NCBI RefSeq assembly: GCF_002163675.1
Contig: NZ_CP019334.1
Span: forward strand, 3,825,501 to 3,889,500
Source of the DNA: Polaribacter sp. SA4-12
Lineage (GTDB): Bacteria; Bacteroidota; Bacteroidia; Flavobacteriales; Flavobacteriaceae
Direction of reading: 5' to 3'
DNA: 64,000 nt
Shown here: positions 35,001 through 43,390 of the stretch, piece by piece
Numbering within the stretch: position 1 is the first letter of the stretch
How the letters are laid out: each line of letters opens with the position of its first letter
The notes under the pieces: model-generated
What the model was told of the DNA's origin: nothing
The model's input: the letters and a program-made list of their open reading frames with translations, nothing else
The model's database searches: none
Program-made: the position numbers and the translations under genes

Positions 35001-35753
35001 TTGATAGATTTTTAATGCATTAAACTGTAATGACAAACTGTCTTTTGAAACAATTTGTAATTTTGAAAATGATTTAAAATCACTTAAATAAGCAACATTA
35101 TCTAACGTAAACTTATAAGAAGGTCTTGTTATAGAAGTTTCAGAGGAATTATAAAATTCTAAAGCATTATTGGCTAAAAAATCGTACAAAGTTGGTCTGT
35201 ATTTTTTAGAATCTTTTTTGATTGATAAAATATCAGCAAAATCGTGAATATTTATTTTCTGAAGTTGCTCAGCATTTTCTAAAGAAGCATTAAAATGTGT
35301 ATGGGTTTCTTCAAAAAGTGTATTTAAATCCCAAGTTCTAAAATCTAGAGCATCAACCTTATTATTTGTTTGTGTTCGGTTGTAAAATTTAGACCTGTTT
35401 TGAGTATAATATTGCCAATATAAATTAGCTAAAACATTTTCTAAAACATTTTTTGTAGGAAGTTCACTTTCAGAGATATGCTTTTTAAAAGAATTAATTA
35501 CTTTTAGTTGTGCGTCTTCTTCTAATGTTAACGAGAACTTACTTTTATAAAAAAGCGATTTTATTAATTGTGAAGAATTGTTTTCTTTTTCTGCTTTGGT
35601 GTATATTTTATCAACACTATTTAAAGCGGATTTTGGTAAGTTATCAACTTCAAATTTTTCTACTTCTAACCAAAGGTTGTCATAGTTTTTTTGTGCATTT
35701 AAAAAGGATGAAAATAATAATATCAATAATAGTGTTGTTGTCGCTTTTTTCAT
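29073..35753 (-). CDS. Giant alpha-2-macroglobulin protein with inserted SusC-type regulatory domain and TonB plug
   Basis: The preferred start is the ATG at 35753 (MKKATTTLLLILLFSSFLNA, a signal peptide), two codons inside a longer TTG frame; this gives 2226 residues. The N-terminal half carries macroglobulin domains including the MG2-like FTDRSIYRPGQTVYFKAIVI near 585. Around 1205-1280 a carboxypeptidase-regulatory-like domain appears (GVVTDEYNEPLPGVNVAIK, DFDGQYTI, FSYLGFVPLEI), then LDEIVVVGYGSQKKKSLTGS and the plug-like ALTGRVAGIEVMN, IRIRGASSISGENNPLYIVD, TSLYGSRGVNGVIIIST. The A2M core resumes near 1405 with ETAFFFPQLRTDKNGQVSFS and MPEALTRWKLQLLAH. A thioester-type CAEQ lies in PYECAEQTFSRYY (Cys about 1654). 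A2M proteins trap proteases. The plug-in-A2M arrangement is unusual. Its location at the cell surface is inferred. Confidence 0.88.
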   Translation of the reverse strand: MKKATTTLLLILLFSSFLNAQKNYDNLWLEVEKFEVDNLPKSALNSVDKIYTKAEKENNSSQLIKSLFYKSKFSLTLEEDAQLKVINSFKKHISESELPTKNVLENVLANLYWQYYTQNRSKFYNRTQTNNKVDALDFRTWDLNTLFEETHTHFNASLENAEQLQKINIHDFADILSIKKDSKKYRPTLYDFLANNALEFYNSSETSITRPSYKFTLDNVAYLSDFKSFSKLQIVSKDSLSLQFNALKIYQKLVQFHSKENSLNALADIDIHRLNFVKQQATFNDKQDVFLSTLEVSKDRFNKKDISGLYAFEIAKIHRSKSENKLAISICNKIIKQFPKSLATKNCTILKNQILAKSLSITVEKNIPINTNTRMLVNYKNIDKLYFTAYKITNDQLYKFNRLYKSEEKIKLINSLKKVNNWNSKLKNENDYLQHSTEIIIPKFDNGFFLIVTSETQNLNKDEVFGTASMQVTNLTLIENNFDNKYNYQIVDRNNGKPIKNAQIHLKNKSNNEDNYINKRLKTNKNGFASFKSTNYYDNVEISVKTKDDIATFGNHYLYENDRNNYKNNEDEEIIIKPFIFTDRSIYRPGQTVYFKAIVIKKQGEKSEVFKNEYVEATLYDVNNQVIKIIELKLNEFGSVSGEFILPNNGLTGEFSIEIDESYENDSKFYDNEYFDFDYNNEVRFSVEEYKRPKFETEFKPVTESYKINDSIAINGFAKAFSGANITDAKVVYRVHRKVQYPSWYYWRRPNSNSSSQEITQGESITNSKGEFEIIFKAIPDKSVSKENLPVFTYEITADVTDINGETRSATTTVKVGYHSLLATISLDDKIDKNQNETSLKVDTKNLNGQFIAAKGTIKIYKLKAPKNPLRKRPWSAPDYQDISENTFRTLFPNDPFTNDENDEKNWKKGEMVFSKNFDTKTSKEIQLNNLKNWISGKYIVVLESKDKFNQEVKDEKRFSLFSSKEKQVSDNKLFIINTDKTFYQVGDVLELNIGSASKNSTVTIQIEKNHKIIETCLVKINNSTKTIKIPIKKEDIGGFAIKYHFVNYNYFKSGSLIINVPDKQEAIEIETNIFRDKLQPGQDETWSFTLKNDKNHGVAAEVLASMYDASLDEFKSHNWSFNPTIPKPSYNSYTISNANHSFGNSNFNIRNIQRRYNGFSSISYDKYNWFGFSINNNRWQNNNYLKNVYKKLEARKVKVKIKKSGAFNGTINGVVTDEYNEPLPGVNVAIKNTTKGKTTDFDGQYTIESKKGDVLVFSYLGFVPLEIKVKDFSILNVALEESSEHLDEIVVVGYGSQKKKSLTGSISKISAKALTGRVAGIEVMNADGIGKEIRIRGASSISGENNPLYIVDGVIMDTFNINQNDIAEMSVLKDTAATSLYGSRGVNGVIIISTKAGQEKLDNQLSKVKARKNFKETAFFFPQLRTDKNGQVSFSFTMPEALTRWKLQLLAHTKELKSATKTLTTVTQKELMVVPNAPRFLREGDKITLSAKITNLTNNSLNGAAKLILTDAISGKEITQELLCKSGSLPLREMSGTDRVGFSVDKDGNTNVSWQLSIPETVQAVQYKIVAKAGDFSDGEQNVLPVLSNRMLVTETLPMWIRSNQTKTFTLDKLKNTTSSTLKNHKLTLEMTSNPVWYAIQSLPYLMEYPYECAEQTFSRYYANTLASFVANSNPRIQEVFNAWKSSDALLSNLEKNQELKSLIIQETPWLRDAQSETEQKKRIALLFDLNKMKNEQERAINKLKDIQMNSGGFPWFKGGRYESTFITQHIATGFGHLQKLGVSNFDKSTQKMIEKSVKFLDGELLEQYEKLLERADKIKQEAKTKKKGDKAYSDYLSKNNLGYFTIQYLYMRSFYNDISLHDNLQKVVDYYRNQTINYWNDYNLYAKGQIALSLFRSDKKSIANKILKSLKENSITSDELGMYWKTNTAGYYYYQAPIETQALMIEVFSEIGVISTEPESATKNLNDIDNLKVWLLKNKQTNKWKTTKATTEAVYALLLNGSDFVSITEMVDIKVGDKNINPSKIDDVKIEAGTGYFKTSWNGDEIKKEMGEVTITKKGNGIAWGGLYWQYFEDLDKITSAETPLKLNKKLFLKVNSDLGKELKEITDKTQLKVGDLITVRIELRSDRNMEFIHMKDMRASGVEPVNVMSKYKWQDNLGYYESTKDAATNFFFDRLPKGVYVFEYDVRVNNAGNFSNGITTIQSMYAPEFSSHSEGVRINILEK

Positions 35754-35900
35754 AATCAATAGATTTTATGCTAACAAAGCACGTATAAATCATTCTGTAA
35801 AACAATCTAAAATTAGTTAACGAGTCGTTTCACTGCGTAAAACCATTTTTTAATTGAGTTTCGTTCTAAAGATAATTAATAATGTTTTTATAGTATACAA

Positions 35901-35930
35901 CAAACGAGCCATTTGGCTCGTTTGTTTTTT
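35901..35930 (+). terminator. Hairpin between the A2M and OmpA genes
   Basis: CAAACGAGCC and GGCTCGTTTG form a perfect 10-bp stem with a 4-base loop. A T-tract follows on the plus strand. The flanking genes both read on the minus strand, so it lies just beyond the OmpA-like gene stop and may still end that transcript, although the U-tract favours the plus strand. Confidence 0.6.
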
Positions 35931-35931
35931 G

Positions 35932-38001
35932 TTATTCTATTTTTTTGATTATAAATTCACATCTTCTATTGACTTCATGTTGTTCTTCTGTGCAAGAATC
36001 TTCTGTCTTACATTTTATAAGAGGTTGGGTTTCTCCATAACCAATAGCTGAAATTCTATTCTTTTGAATACCTTTTTCAATAAAATATTTTCGAACTGAA
36101 TTTGCTCTTTTTTGTGAGAGTTCTAAATTATATTGATTGTGTCCTCGAATATCTGAGTGAGTTCCTATTTCAATAACCATTTTTTGGTGCTTTTTCATTA
36201 AAGTAATTACTTTATCTACTGCACTTTTTGCGTCTTTACGCAAATACCAAAGTTTGTAATCAAAATTAATATCTTCAGTTTTAACAACGATTCTATCTTT
36301 ATTTTTTTCAATACTTTTTTCTTCTGCAATAATTCCTTCAATTTTTTTCTTCTTGTCTATCTCAATTTTTTTAGTTGCAATTATTTTTAACTTTAAATCG
36401 TGGTCCTTTTTTAATTGAATAGCAATATCTTTTTCTATATCTATTTGTTTTAACGATTTTAAAGCTATAAAAACCTTGTTGTTTTTGTTTCTGATATTAT
36501 CTATCAATATAAATTTTTGTTCTTGTAAATAACCAATTTTAGAAGCTACAAGTGTATAAGATAATTTACATTCTGTATTAAAATTGAATTTACCAACAGA
36601 ATCTGTTTGAGCTTCATTTAATGTTGTATATCCTTTTTTAATTAAAATATTGGTGTTTCCTATTACTTCTTTTGTGTCTATATCAGTTATAGAAACTGTA
36701 ATAGATTGTTCACAATCCTCTATAATTAGTGGTTTTCTTTCAGAAATGCTATAAATGTCATCACTACCTTTACCAGAAGGTCTGTTTGATGAAAAGTATC
36801 CTTCTTTATTATCAGTATCTATATTAAAAGCAAAATCATCATAACTTGAGTTTACAGGTAAACCAATGTTATCTGGTTTAGAAAATTTATTGTTAACAGA
36901 TTTACTGATAAATACATCTAATGAACCAAATCCTGGATGCCCATTTGAAGAGAAATAAAGCTCATTGTTTTTAGAGATAAAAGGAAACTGTTCTCGTTTA
37001 CTTGTGTTTATTTCTTTTCCAAGATTTTTAGATTTACCAAAACTTCCATCAGTAAGAATCGGAATTGAATAGATATCAAAAGATCCAAAACCACCTGGCA
37101 TATCAGAAGCAAAATACAACGTTTTTTCATCGTTACTTAAAGCAGGATGTTCTGTAGAATATTCAACATTATTAAAAGATAAAGGTTGAATATTTTTCCA
37201 TTCATTTTCAATTAATTCCGCTTTAAAAATCTGAACATGAGTTATGTGTTTATTGTCTTTATGCCTTTTGTTTTTGGTATAGTTATTTCTAGTGAAATAT
37301 ACTGTTTTTCCATCTTTAGTAAAGATAGCGTTAGCCTCATGAACTTTTGTGTTGATGTTAGCCGAAATACTTTTAGAAACATTATTGTCTAAATGAATTT
37401 TATCAATAGAAACTTCATATAAATCTAAATATTGACTGCGATTCCATCTGTAAGATTTTTCTAAAAAATTACTTTCTTTTTTTGTCGCAGAAAATATGAT
37501 TTTGTCATCTTTCTTGATTGCTCCAAATTCTGAATTTTTAGAATTTATAGTTAAGTTTTTTATTAGATAACGGTCACCAATAACTTTAATGTTTTCTAAA
37601 TAGGTTATAGATTGATTTAACTTTTCTAAACCTTTTTTATCATTCTTTTTGATGTAAAAACTTTTTAAGATTTCATTTGCTTTTTTAGTTTGATTAGTCG
37701 CTTTTAAAGTATGTGAATATTTAAAATAATATTCATCCTCAATTTGACCTTTATAATTGTTGATTAAATACCTATAATAACGATTCGCCTTAGGCATGTT
37801 GTATAAATAATAATAACTGTCTGCTAGTTTTTGCACAACATCCATTGAAGTTTTATCTTCCAAAATATTTTCATAAAGAGGAATTGCTTCAGCATAAAAA
37901 GCTCGATCAAAATATTTATTTGCTTTAATGATATCAAATGATTGCGCGTTACATATTACTGCAACGAACAAAAAGAATATTGTAATTACTGTTTTTTTCA
38001 T
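35932..38001 (-). CDS. OmpA-family protein with TPR and PD40 repeats (T9SS-associated)
   Basis: The 689-residue protein has a signal peptide (MKKTVITIFFLFVAVICNAQ) and then a TPR-like region (KANKYFDRAFYAEAIPLYEN). PD40/WD40-like beta-propeller repeats follow: VYFTRNNYTKNK, TLYFASDMPGGFGSFDIYSI and LYFSSNGHPGFGSLDVFISK. A CNA/carboxypeptidase-regulatory-like segment occupies about 430-530, and the C-terminus is an OmpA peptidoglycan-binding domain with EIGTHSDIRGHNQYNLELSQ and RISAIGYGETQP. This is the classic OmpA-PD40 partner of the PorP/SprF and CHU_C genes found in T9SS type B loci, here downstream in the same operon. It probably anchors the complex to peptidoglycan. Confidence 0.92.
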   Translation of the reverse strand: MKKTVITIFFLFVAVICNAQSFDIIKANKYFDRAFYAEAIPLYENILEDKTSMDVVQKLADSYYYLYNMPKANRYYRYLINNYKGQIEDEYYFKYSHTLKATNQTKKANEILKSFYIKKNDKKGLEKLNQSITYLENIKVIGDRYLIKNLTINSKNSEFGAIKKDDKIIFSATKKESNFLEKSYRWNRSQYLDLYEVSIDKIHLDNNVSKSISANINTKVHEANAIFTKDGKTVYFTRNNYTKNKRHKDNKHITHVQIFKAELIENEWKNIQPLSFNNVEYSTEHPALSNDEKTLYFASDMPGGFGSFDIYSIPILTDGSFGKSKNLGKEINTSKREQFPFISKNNELYFSSNGHPGFGSLDVFISKSVNNKFSKPDNIGLPVNSSYDDFAFNIDTDNKEGYFSSNRPSGKGSDDIYSISERKPLIIEDCEQSITVSITDIDTKEVIGNTNILIKKGYTTLNEAQTDSVGKFNFNTECKLSYTLVASKIGYLQEQKFILIDNIRNKNNKVFIALKSLKQIDIEKDIAIQLKKDHDLKLKIIATKKIEIDKKKKIEGIIAEEKSIEKNKDRIVVKTEDINFDYKLWYLRKDAKSAVDKVITLMKKHQKMVIEIGTHSDIRGHNQYNLELSQKRANSVRKYFIEKGIQKNRISAIGYGETQPLIKCKTEDSCTEEQHEVNRRCEFIIKKIE

Positions 38002-38012
38002 AATGCTATATT

Positions 38013-38948
38013 TTAAAAGAATCTTGGAGATTTGTCATACCCTTTTTTGAATTCAATTAAATAGAGATCAAAGAGTAGCATTATTTCGTGTGTTCCAGAA
38101 TTAAAGTTACCTAGATTAGAGGTTGTATAATCATAAGCATAACCAATTCGTAAATTATTTGTAGCTCTAACATTAAACATTCCGCTGAAAGAATCGTTCA
38201 ATCTATAAGAAACTCCTCCTTCAAACTTATTATTAAATAATACGTTTATTGAAGTGTCTAATGTAATCGGAGAACCTTTTACAGCTTTTGCCATAATGGA
38301 AGGTTTAATTTTAAATTGGTTGTTAAGTTTGTAAACATAACCAGCTGTTAAAAAGAAATGAATTTCTTCTGCACCAAGTCTATTCTGTCCTTTTCTTTGT
38401 TCTATTTGTTTCGATTTTAAAAAGTTTGGAGCAGATAAACCGATATAATAATCATCTGTAAAATAGAAAGCACCAAAACCAAAGTTAGGCAACATTCTAT
38501 TTTGGTTATTAAAAGCTTCATCGTTTGTAAGAAGACCATCCGGAAGTTTAAAGCCACTAAAATTTGTTTGAAAATTAGTGAAACCAGCTTTTAAACCTAA
38601 GGATAATTTTTGATTTTTTCCTACTTGCAAAACGTAAGCAAAATCTGCATAAACATTATTTTCTCTTAAAATACCATCGCCAATATTATCTGTAATAAAA
38701 GATAAACCAACTTGAATTTTTTCACTTAATGGAGCATGCGCAAAAAATGTATATGTTTTTGGAGCTCCAACTGTAGAAATCCATTGAGAACGATTCATTG
38801 CACCTAAATTAATTACATCTAAATCATTAGTAGCATAAGCAGGATTGATTATGCTTTGATTGTACATGTATTGCGTGTATTGTGGATCTTGCTGTGAAAA
38901 GGCAAAAAAATGAAATGCGAAAATTATAAGGGGGATTAGTTTTTTCAT
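38013..38948 (-). CDS. PorP/SprF-family T9SS membrane protein
   Basis: The 311-residue protein has a signal peptide (LIPLIIFAFHFFAFS) and the family motif QQDPQYTQYMYNQSIINPAY directly after it. The rest is outer-membrane beta-barrel sequence with the family's RSQWISTVGAPKTYTFFAHA, the SFITDNIGDG turn and the terminal-half GSPITLDTSINVLFNNKFEG. SprF-like proteins help secrete and attach type B CTD proteins via the T9SS. It starts 15 bases after the CHU_C gene ends and ends 11 bases before the OmpA gene starts, the usual order. Confidence 0.93.
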   Translation of the reverse strand: MKKLIPLIIFAFHFFAFSQQDPQYTQYMYNQSIINPAYATNDLDVINLGAMNRSQWISTVGAPKTYTFFAHAPLSEKIQVGLSFITDNIGDGILRENNVYADFAYVLQVGKNQKLSLGLKAGFTNFQTNFSGFKLPDGLLTNDEAFNNQNRMLPNFGFGAFYFTDDYYIGLSAPNFLKSKQIEQRKGQNRLGAEEIHFFLTAGYVYKLNNQFKIKPSIMAKAVKGSPITLDTSINVLFNNKFEGGVSYRLNDSFSGMFNVRATNNLRIGYAYDYTTSNLGNFNSGTHEIMLLFDLYLIEFKKGYDKSPRFF

Positions 38949-38963
38949 CTATTTTTTATTGTA

Positions 38964-41870
38964 TTATTTACTTAAGTATAAGCGACCTTGTATCGGTTTT
39001 AAATTGTCTTTATTGTAGTTTAAAATGTAGAAGAAAACTCCACTTGTAGCAACGTTACCAGATTTATTATTTTTACCATCCCAAGAAGGAGCACTTTTAT
39101 TTCCTGTAAAAATTGATAGTCCATATCGATTAAAAATTTCAAGACTATAATCTGGGTAAAAGAGTTCTATGTTTGGTATGTAATAAAGATCGTTTACAGA
39201 ATCACCATTTGGAGAAAAACCATCAGGAATATAAAATCCATATTTCTCTGGATTACATTTAGAAAGATCTACAGATATCAGCAAACGTTCACCTTCACAA
39301 TTTGAAGAGGAGTTAATGCTTGCTACATAATAATTTACATTTTCTTGAAGCTTATCAGAATTATTAATCTCGAAGCCACCTTGTAACGAATCATACCAAA
39401 TTAGATTAGAATTATTGTCAGTAACAATGTCTTTTTCTAAATCAAAAAGGGATAAATTATCTAAAGAACATAGTAATTTAGAACCTGTGTATTCTGGTTT
39501 AGGAGATGATAAGATAGTAATCGTAAATGGTAATCGAGTGGTAAACTCACAACCATCAATACTTTCTACAGCAAAATATATTTTTCCATCTTCTAGACTG
39601 GTTGTCTCATTTAATAAATTCCCATTTGTTAAAGAATCATACCAAATTACACTTCCTTTATTTGCAATGGCGTCTAAGTTTGCAATAGTCGCTTTGTCAA
39701 TAGTACAAAAAGTAGGATTTATATTATTAGAAGTTATTATTGAAGGTTTATTAATTTTTATGACTACAGATGATCGCTCTAAACTTATGCAAGTGTTTTT
39801 AGAATCTGATGAAGTTACAAAATAGTCTTCACCATCAATCAAAAATGTTGCTGTATCTAAAGGAATTGTAGATGTATTGTTTTCGTACCAAGTAAGGTTT
39901 TCTCCTGAGTTAACAATGATATCAGATATTTTAGGTTCATTTGTAGAAGGATCAGAATTGAAACAAAAAGTCTGATTAGCATCTAGAGTCGGAGCTACTG
40001 GGTTTCCATTTATAGAGAAAAATGCTGTTTTTTCAAACTCAAATTGTGCTCTACAACGACTTGTATCATCTTGTACACTTTTTAATGTTACTTTATAATT
40101 ACCAGTTTCTAGTTTAGAAATATCAACATTATAATTTGCTATTCCTCCTGTTAGTATAGTTGTGTTATTTGTTATAGCAGTTGAGTTACTTTCTTCAGAA
40201 ACTATATATTCAATTGTATATTTTCCTGTAGTGATTATAGGTGCATCAATTACAGCTTTTATTTCTGTTGTATTACATACATTATCAATTACAATATCTA
40301 ATTGAATATCTTCTGGTATTAAAGCTGCAGAAAAATTAAAATCAATACATATAAATCCACTATTAGTTGGACTATCTATTTTTAAATTGTAATCAATAGC
40401 ATTTTCAGGAAAAGAAGATATATCAACAGGTAATAATCCAGTTCCGTTTGTAAAAGTTATTTCTTGATTTTTAATTGGCTTAGAACTCCCATTAATTAAA
40501 TCTTCTATAATGTAATTAATAGAGTATGTATTGTTTGATTGTTCTCCGTTATTATCAACTAAATTACTAATAGTAATAATAGCGTTTATCCCATCAAAAC
40601 ATAATTTTGGTATAGAAATTTCTGTATCATAGATAATAAACTGATTCTCTAATATTTCTAAAGAATTACAAATAACACCATTTACATTTGATATTTTTGT
40701 TGCTTTAACAGTATATTTTCCAGCTTTATTAATTGTATTAGCGGGTAATTCTATAGCAGTTTTAATATATAATGGATTGTTAGGATCATTTGTTATGTTA
40801 TTAATTGTACCTGTGTAAACTAAATCATTAGTATTTGAGTTTATAATTTCATAATCAAGATTGTATGTAATTTCATCTTTATTTGTATTTGTATAAAGAA
40901 TTTCTATTAATAAAGGATCTTTTAAACATTGATTATTTACTTGAAATTGTCCTTTAATTTCAGGAATAGAAATAGTTACGGTTGAAGTTTTTTCTTTACA
41001 AACACCATGAGTCTGATAAACTGTATAATCGTATTTGTAAATACCAGAACCAAAATTGTTATATATTTCTTGAATATTAATTGTTGAATCAAATGAATCT
41101 GAAAGTTGATTCGTTCCATCTATGTCAAACCATATACCATCAGTATCTTCTTCAGAAAGTTGATCAAATAAATCGATATTAGTATATAAAGAAAAGTCTT
41201 CAGTTTTGCAGATAGTAAGATCTTCTGCAGTTCCAGACTCAGGAGCTCTGTGAACTTCAAGTAAGATTGTTGCAAACTTTGAAGAACAAGTAACTACATC
41301 ATCAACGGTATATGTAAAAGAGTAAGTTCCTGCTTCTGCTTTTTGAGCATTAAAAAACTGACCATCTAGAAAGCCTTTTGGGGTATTAGTAGCTTCTTCC
41401 CATTCTCCATTAATATCCGCATTTAAATCGGTTAAATTATTATCTAAAAAAGTATATAAATCTACTTTTGTGTTATTGCTGCATGCATTAGCACCTCCAT
41501 TTATGTTGTCTTCTCCTGGGTAACCACCTAAATTTATAGTTACTGTAGCGCTCTCGTTGCAGTTTAGATTTGTGTAAGTAAATGAATGAGTACCAAATCG
41601 GTTAATTTTCCAAAGATTTACAATACCAGAAGTAGTGTCTAATGCTTTTTTGTTTAGTGGATTGTTACTTTTCCAGACACCTCCAGTTTGAGGGCTTCCA
41701 TTTAATTTATTAAATAAGTTGAGTGTTTGATAGTTTGCATTTGCTTCTTTATCACAAATTGTAAAAGAATTATTACTGCCAGCACATTGACTGTAAGTGT
41801 TATTTACTAGAAAAAAAGAAGAAAAACAACATATAAAATATATTATTTTTTTTAGGGGGATATGTCTCAT
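38964..41870 (-). CDS. Gliding-motility-type surface protein with T9SS type B sorting domain (CHU_C)
   Basis: The 968-residue protein has a signal peptide (KIIYFICCFSSFFLVNNTYS) and a long region of about 800 residues made of Ig-like and PKD-like beta repeats, rich in Asn, Thr and Ser, with repeated cysteines and motifs such as YSFTYTVDDVVTC. The C-terminal 100 residues form the type B sorting domain: FYIPDGFSPNGDSVNDLYYI, SLEIFNRYGLSIFTGN and GVFFYILNYNKDNLKPIQGR. It should be exported by T9SS and anchored or secreted with help from the adjacent PorP/SprF protein. Adhesion is the likely role, but the ligand is unknown. Confidence 0.92.
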   Translation of the reverse strand: MRHIPLKKIIYFICCFSSFFLVNNTYSQCAGSNNSFTICDKEANANYQTLNLFNKLNGSPQTGGVWKSNNPLNKKALDTTSGIVNLWKINRFGTHSFTYTNLNCNESATVTINLGGYPGEDNINGGANACSNNTKVDLYTFLDNNLTDLNADINGEWEEATNTPKGFLDGQFFNAQKAEAGTYSFTYTVDDVVTCSSKFATILLEVHRAPESGTAEDLTICKTEDFSLYTNIDLFDQLSEEDTDGIWFDIDGTNQLSDSFDSTINIQEIYNNFGSGIYKYDYTVYQTHGVCKEKTSTVTISIPEIKGQFQVNNQCLKDPLLIEILYTNTNKDEITYNLDYEIINSNTNDLVYTGTINNITNDPNNPLYIKTAIELPANTINKAGKYTVKATKISNVNGVICNSLEILENQFIIYDTEISIPKLCFDGINAIITISNLVDNNGEQSNNTYSINYIIEDLINGSSKPIKNQEITFTNGTGLLPVDISSFPENAIDYNLKIDSPTNSGFICIDFNFSAALIPEDIQLDIVIDNVCNTTEIKAVIDAPIITTGKYTIEYIVSEESNSTAITNNTTILTGGIANYNVDISKLETGNYKVTLKSVQDDTSRCRAQFEFEKTAFFSINGNPVAPTLDANQTFCFNSDPSTNEPKISDIIVNSGENLTWYENNTSTIPLDTATFLIDGEDYFVTSSDSKNTCISLERSSVVIKINKPSIITSNNINPTFCTIDKATIANLDAIANKGSVIWYDSLTNGNLLNETTSLEDGKIYFAVESIDGCEFTTRLPFTITILSSPKPEYTGSKLLCSLDNLSLFDLEKDIVTDNNSNLIWYDSLQGGFEINNSDKLQENVNYYVASINSSSNCEGERLLISVDLSKCNPEKYGFYIPDGFSPNGDSVNDLYYIPNIELFYPDYSLEIFNRYGLSIFTGNKSAPSWDGKNNKSGNVATSGVFFYILNYNKDNLKPIQGRLYLSK

Positions 41871-42004
41871 AAGAACTTAATAGGAGGGTTAAAAGAAAAT
41901 CTAATAACCTTTTAATTACAAGAACTAATTTAAGCTATTTTTTTCAATTAGAAAAAATAATAGGGCAAATAATGGAAAACAAAGATTAGTAAAACTTACT
42001 TTAT

Positions 42005-42012
42005 TATCTTTG
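42005..42012 (+). promoter_or_regulatory. Candidate -7 box for mpl
   Basis: TATCTTTG matches the Bacteroidota TAnnTTTG box exactly, 25 bases upstream of the ATG at 42038. A -33 TTG at the right distance is not clear. Confidence 0.45.
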
Positions 42013-42037
42013 TAAAAAAATAATAATTCGAACATTT

Positions 42038-43390
42038 ATGAATATACATTTTATTGCTATTGGAGGGAGTGCAATGCATAATTTAGCCATTGCTTTGCAT
42101 CAAAAAGGATATAAAGTTTCTGGTAGTGATGATACTATTCATAACCCATCTAAATCTCGTTTAGAGAAGTATGGTTTATTACCAAATGAATTTGGATGGT
42201 TTCCAGAGAAAATATCATCAGAATTAGATGTAATTATTCTTGGGATGCATGCTAAAAACGACAATTCTGAATTATTAAAAGCACAAGAATTAGGATTGAA
42301 GATATATTCTTACCCTGAGTTTTTATATGAACAATCTAAAGATAAAACTCGTGTTGTAATTGGTGGTTCTCATGGTAAAACGACAATTACTTCTATGATT
42401 TTACATGTTTTAAATTATCATGAAAAAGAGGTAGATTACATGGTTGGGGCACAATTAGAAGGTTTTGAAACGATGGTGCATTTAACAGAAGAAAACGATT
42501 TTATTGTTTTAGAAGGTGATGAATATTTGAGTTCGCCAATAGATATGCGCCCAAAATTTCATTTATACAAACCAAATATTGCTTTATTAAGTGGAATTGC
42601 TTGGGATCATATTAATGTATTTCCAACATTTGAAAATTATATAGAGCAGTTTAAAATCTTTACAGATTCTATGACAAATGGAGGAATCATGGTGTATAAT
42701 GAAGAGGATGAAATAGTAAAGGAAGTTGTAGAATCATCAGAAAATCATATTAAAAAATATCCATATTCAACTCCAGAACATTTTATTAAAAACGGAACTA
42801 CTTTTTTAGTAACAGCTGAAGGAGATTTACCGTTAGAGATTTTCGGAAAACATAATCTTCAGAATTTAGCAGGAGCAAAATGGATTTGTCAACATATGGG
42901 AATTGATGAAGATGATTTTTATGAAGCGATTGCCAATTTTAGTGGAGCAAGCAAACGTTTAGAAAAGATTGCAGAAAGTAATGCTACGGTAATCTTTAAG
43001 GATTTTGCACATTCACCAAGTAAAGTTGAAGCAACAACAAAAGCTGTAAAGGAACAATATTCAGAAAGAACTGTATTGGCTTGTCTAGAACTGCATACCT
43101 ATTCTAGTTTAAATGCAGCGTTTTTAGCAGAATACAAAGGAGCTTTGGATGCAGCTGATAAAGCAGTTGTTTTTTATTCTCCACACGCAGTAAAGATTAA
43201 ACAATTAGAGGAAGTTACAGAGCAACAAATTGCAAATTCTTTTGAAAGAGATGATTTAATTATTTATACAAATCCACAAGAATTTAAAGACTTTTTATTT
43301 AGCCAAAATTTAGAAAAAACAGCAGTTGTTTTAATGAGTTCTGGTAATTATGGAGGTTTAGATTTTGAGGAAGTTAAGCGTTTGGTTTAG
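42038..43390 (+). CDS. mpl: UDP-N-acetylmuramate:L-alanyl-gamma-D-glutamyl-meso-diaminopimelate ligase (Mpl-like)
   Basis: Mpl reattaches the recycled tripeptide of peptidoglycan to UDP-N-acetylmuramic acid. The 450-residue protein has the Mur ligase N-terminal domain start MNIHFIAIGGSAMHNLAIAL and the Gly-Ser-Asp/Asp loop at SGSDDTI. The ATP-binding motif GGSHGKTTITSM lies around 110, followed by FIVLEGDEYLSSPID and SGIAWDHINVFPTFENYIEQ. The C-terminal ligase domain contains FSGASKRLEKI and FKDFAHSPSKVEATTKAV. The shorter length and the MNIHFIAIGG opening distinguish Mpl from MurC; MurC cannot be excluded on reading alone. The gene ends overlapping the 3' end of the convergent nucleotidyltransferase gene by 17 bases. 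Confidence 0.85.
   Translation: MNIHFIAIGGSAMHNLAIALHQKGYKVSGSDDTIHNPSKSRLEKYGLLPNEFGWFPEKISSELDVIILGMHAKNDNSELLKAQELGLKIYSYPEFLYEQSKDKTRVVIGGSHGKTTITSMILHVLNYHEKEVDYMVGAQLEGFETMVHLTEENDFIVLEGDEYLSSPIDMRPKFHLYKPNIALLSGIAWDHINVFPTFENYIEQFKIFTDSMTNGGIMVYNEEDEIVKEVVESSENHIKKYPYSTPEHFIKNGTTFLVTAEGDLPLEIFGKHNLQNLAGAKWICQHMGIDEDDFYEAIANFSGASKRLEKIAESNATVIFKDFAHSPSKVEATTKAVKEQYSERTVLACLELHTYSSLNAAFLAEYKGALDAADKAVVFYSPHAVKIKQLEEVTEQQIANSFERDDLIIYTNPQEFKDFLFSQNLEKTAVVLMSSGNYGGLDFEEVKRLV

Noticed and set aside
35854..36051. Plus-strand 65-residue ORF beside the OmpA gene
   Set aside because: It overlaps the OmpA-like gene on the other strand, has no coding pattern and lies in a hairpin region; a shadow reading.
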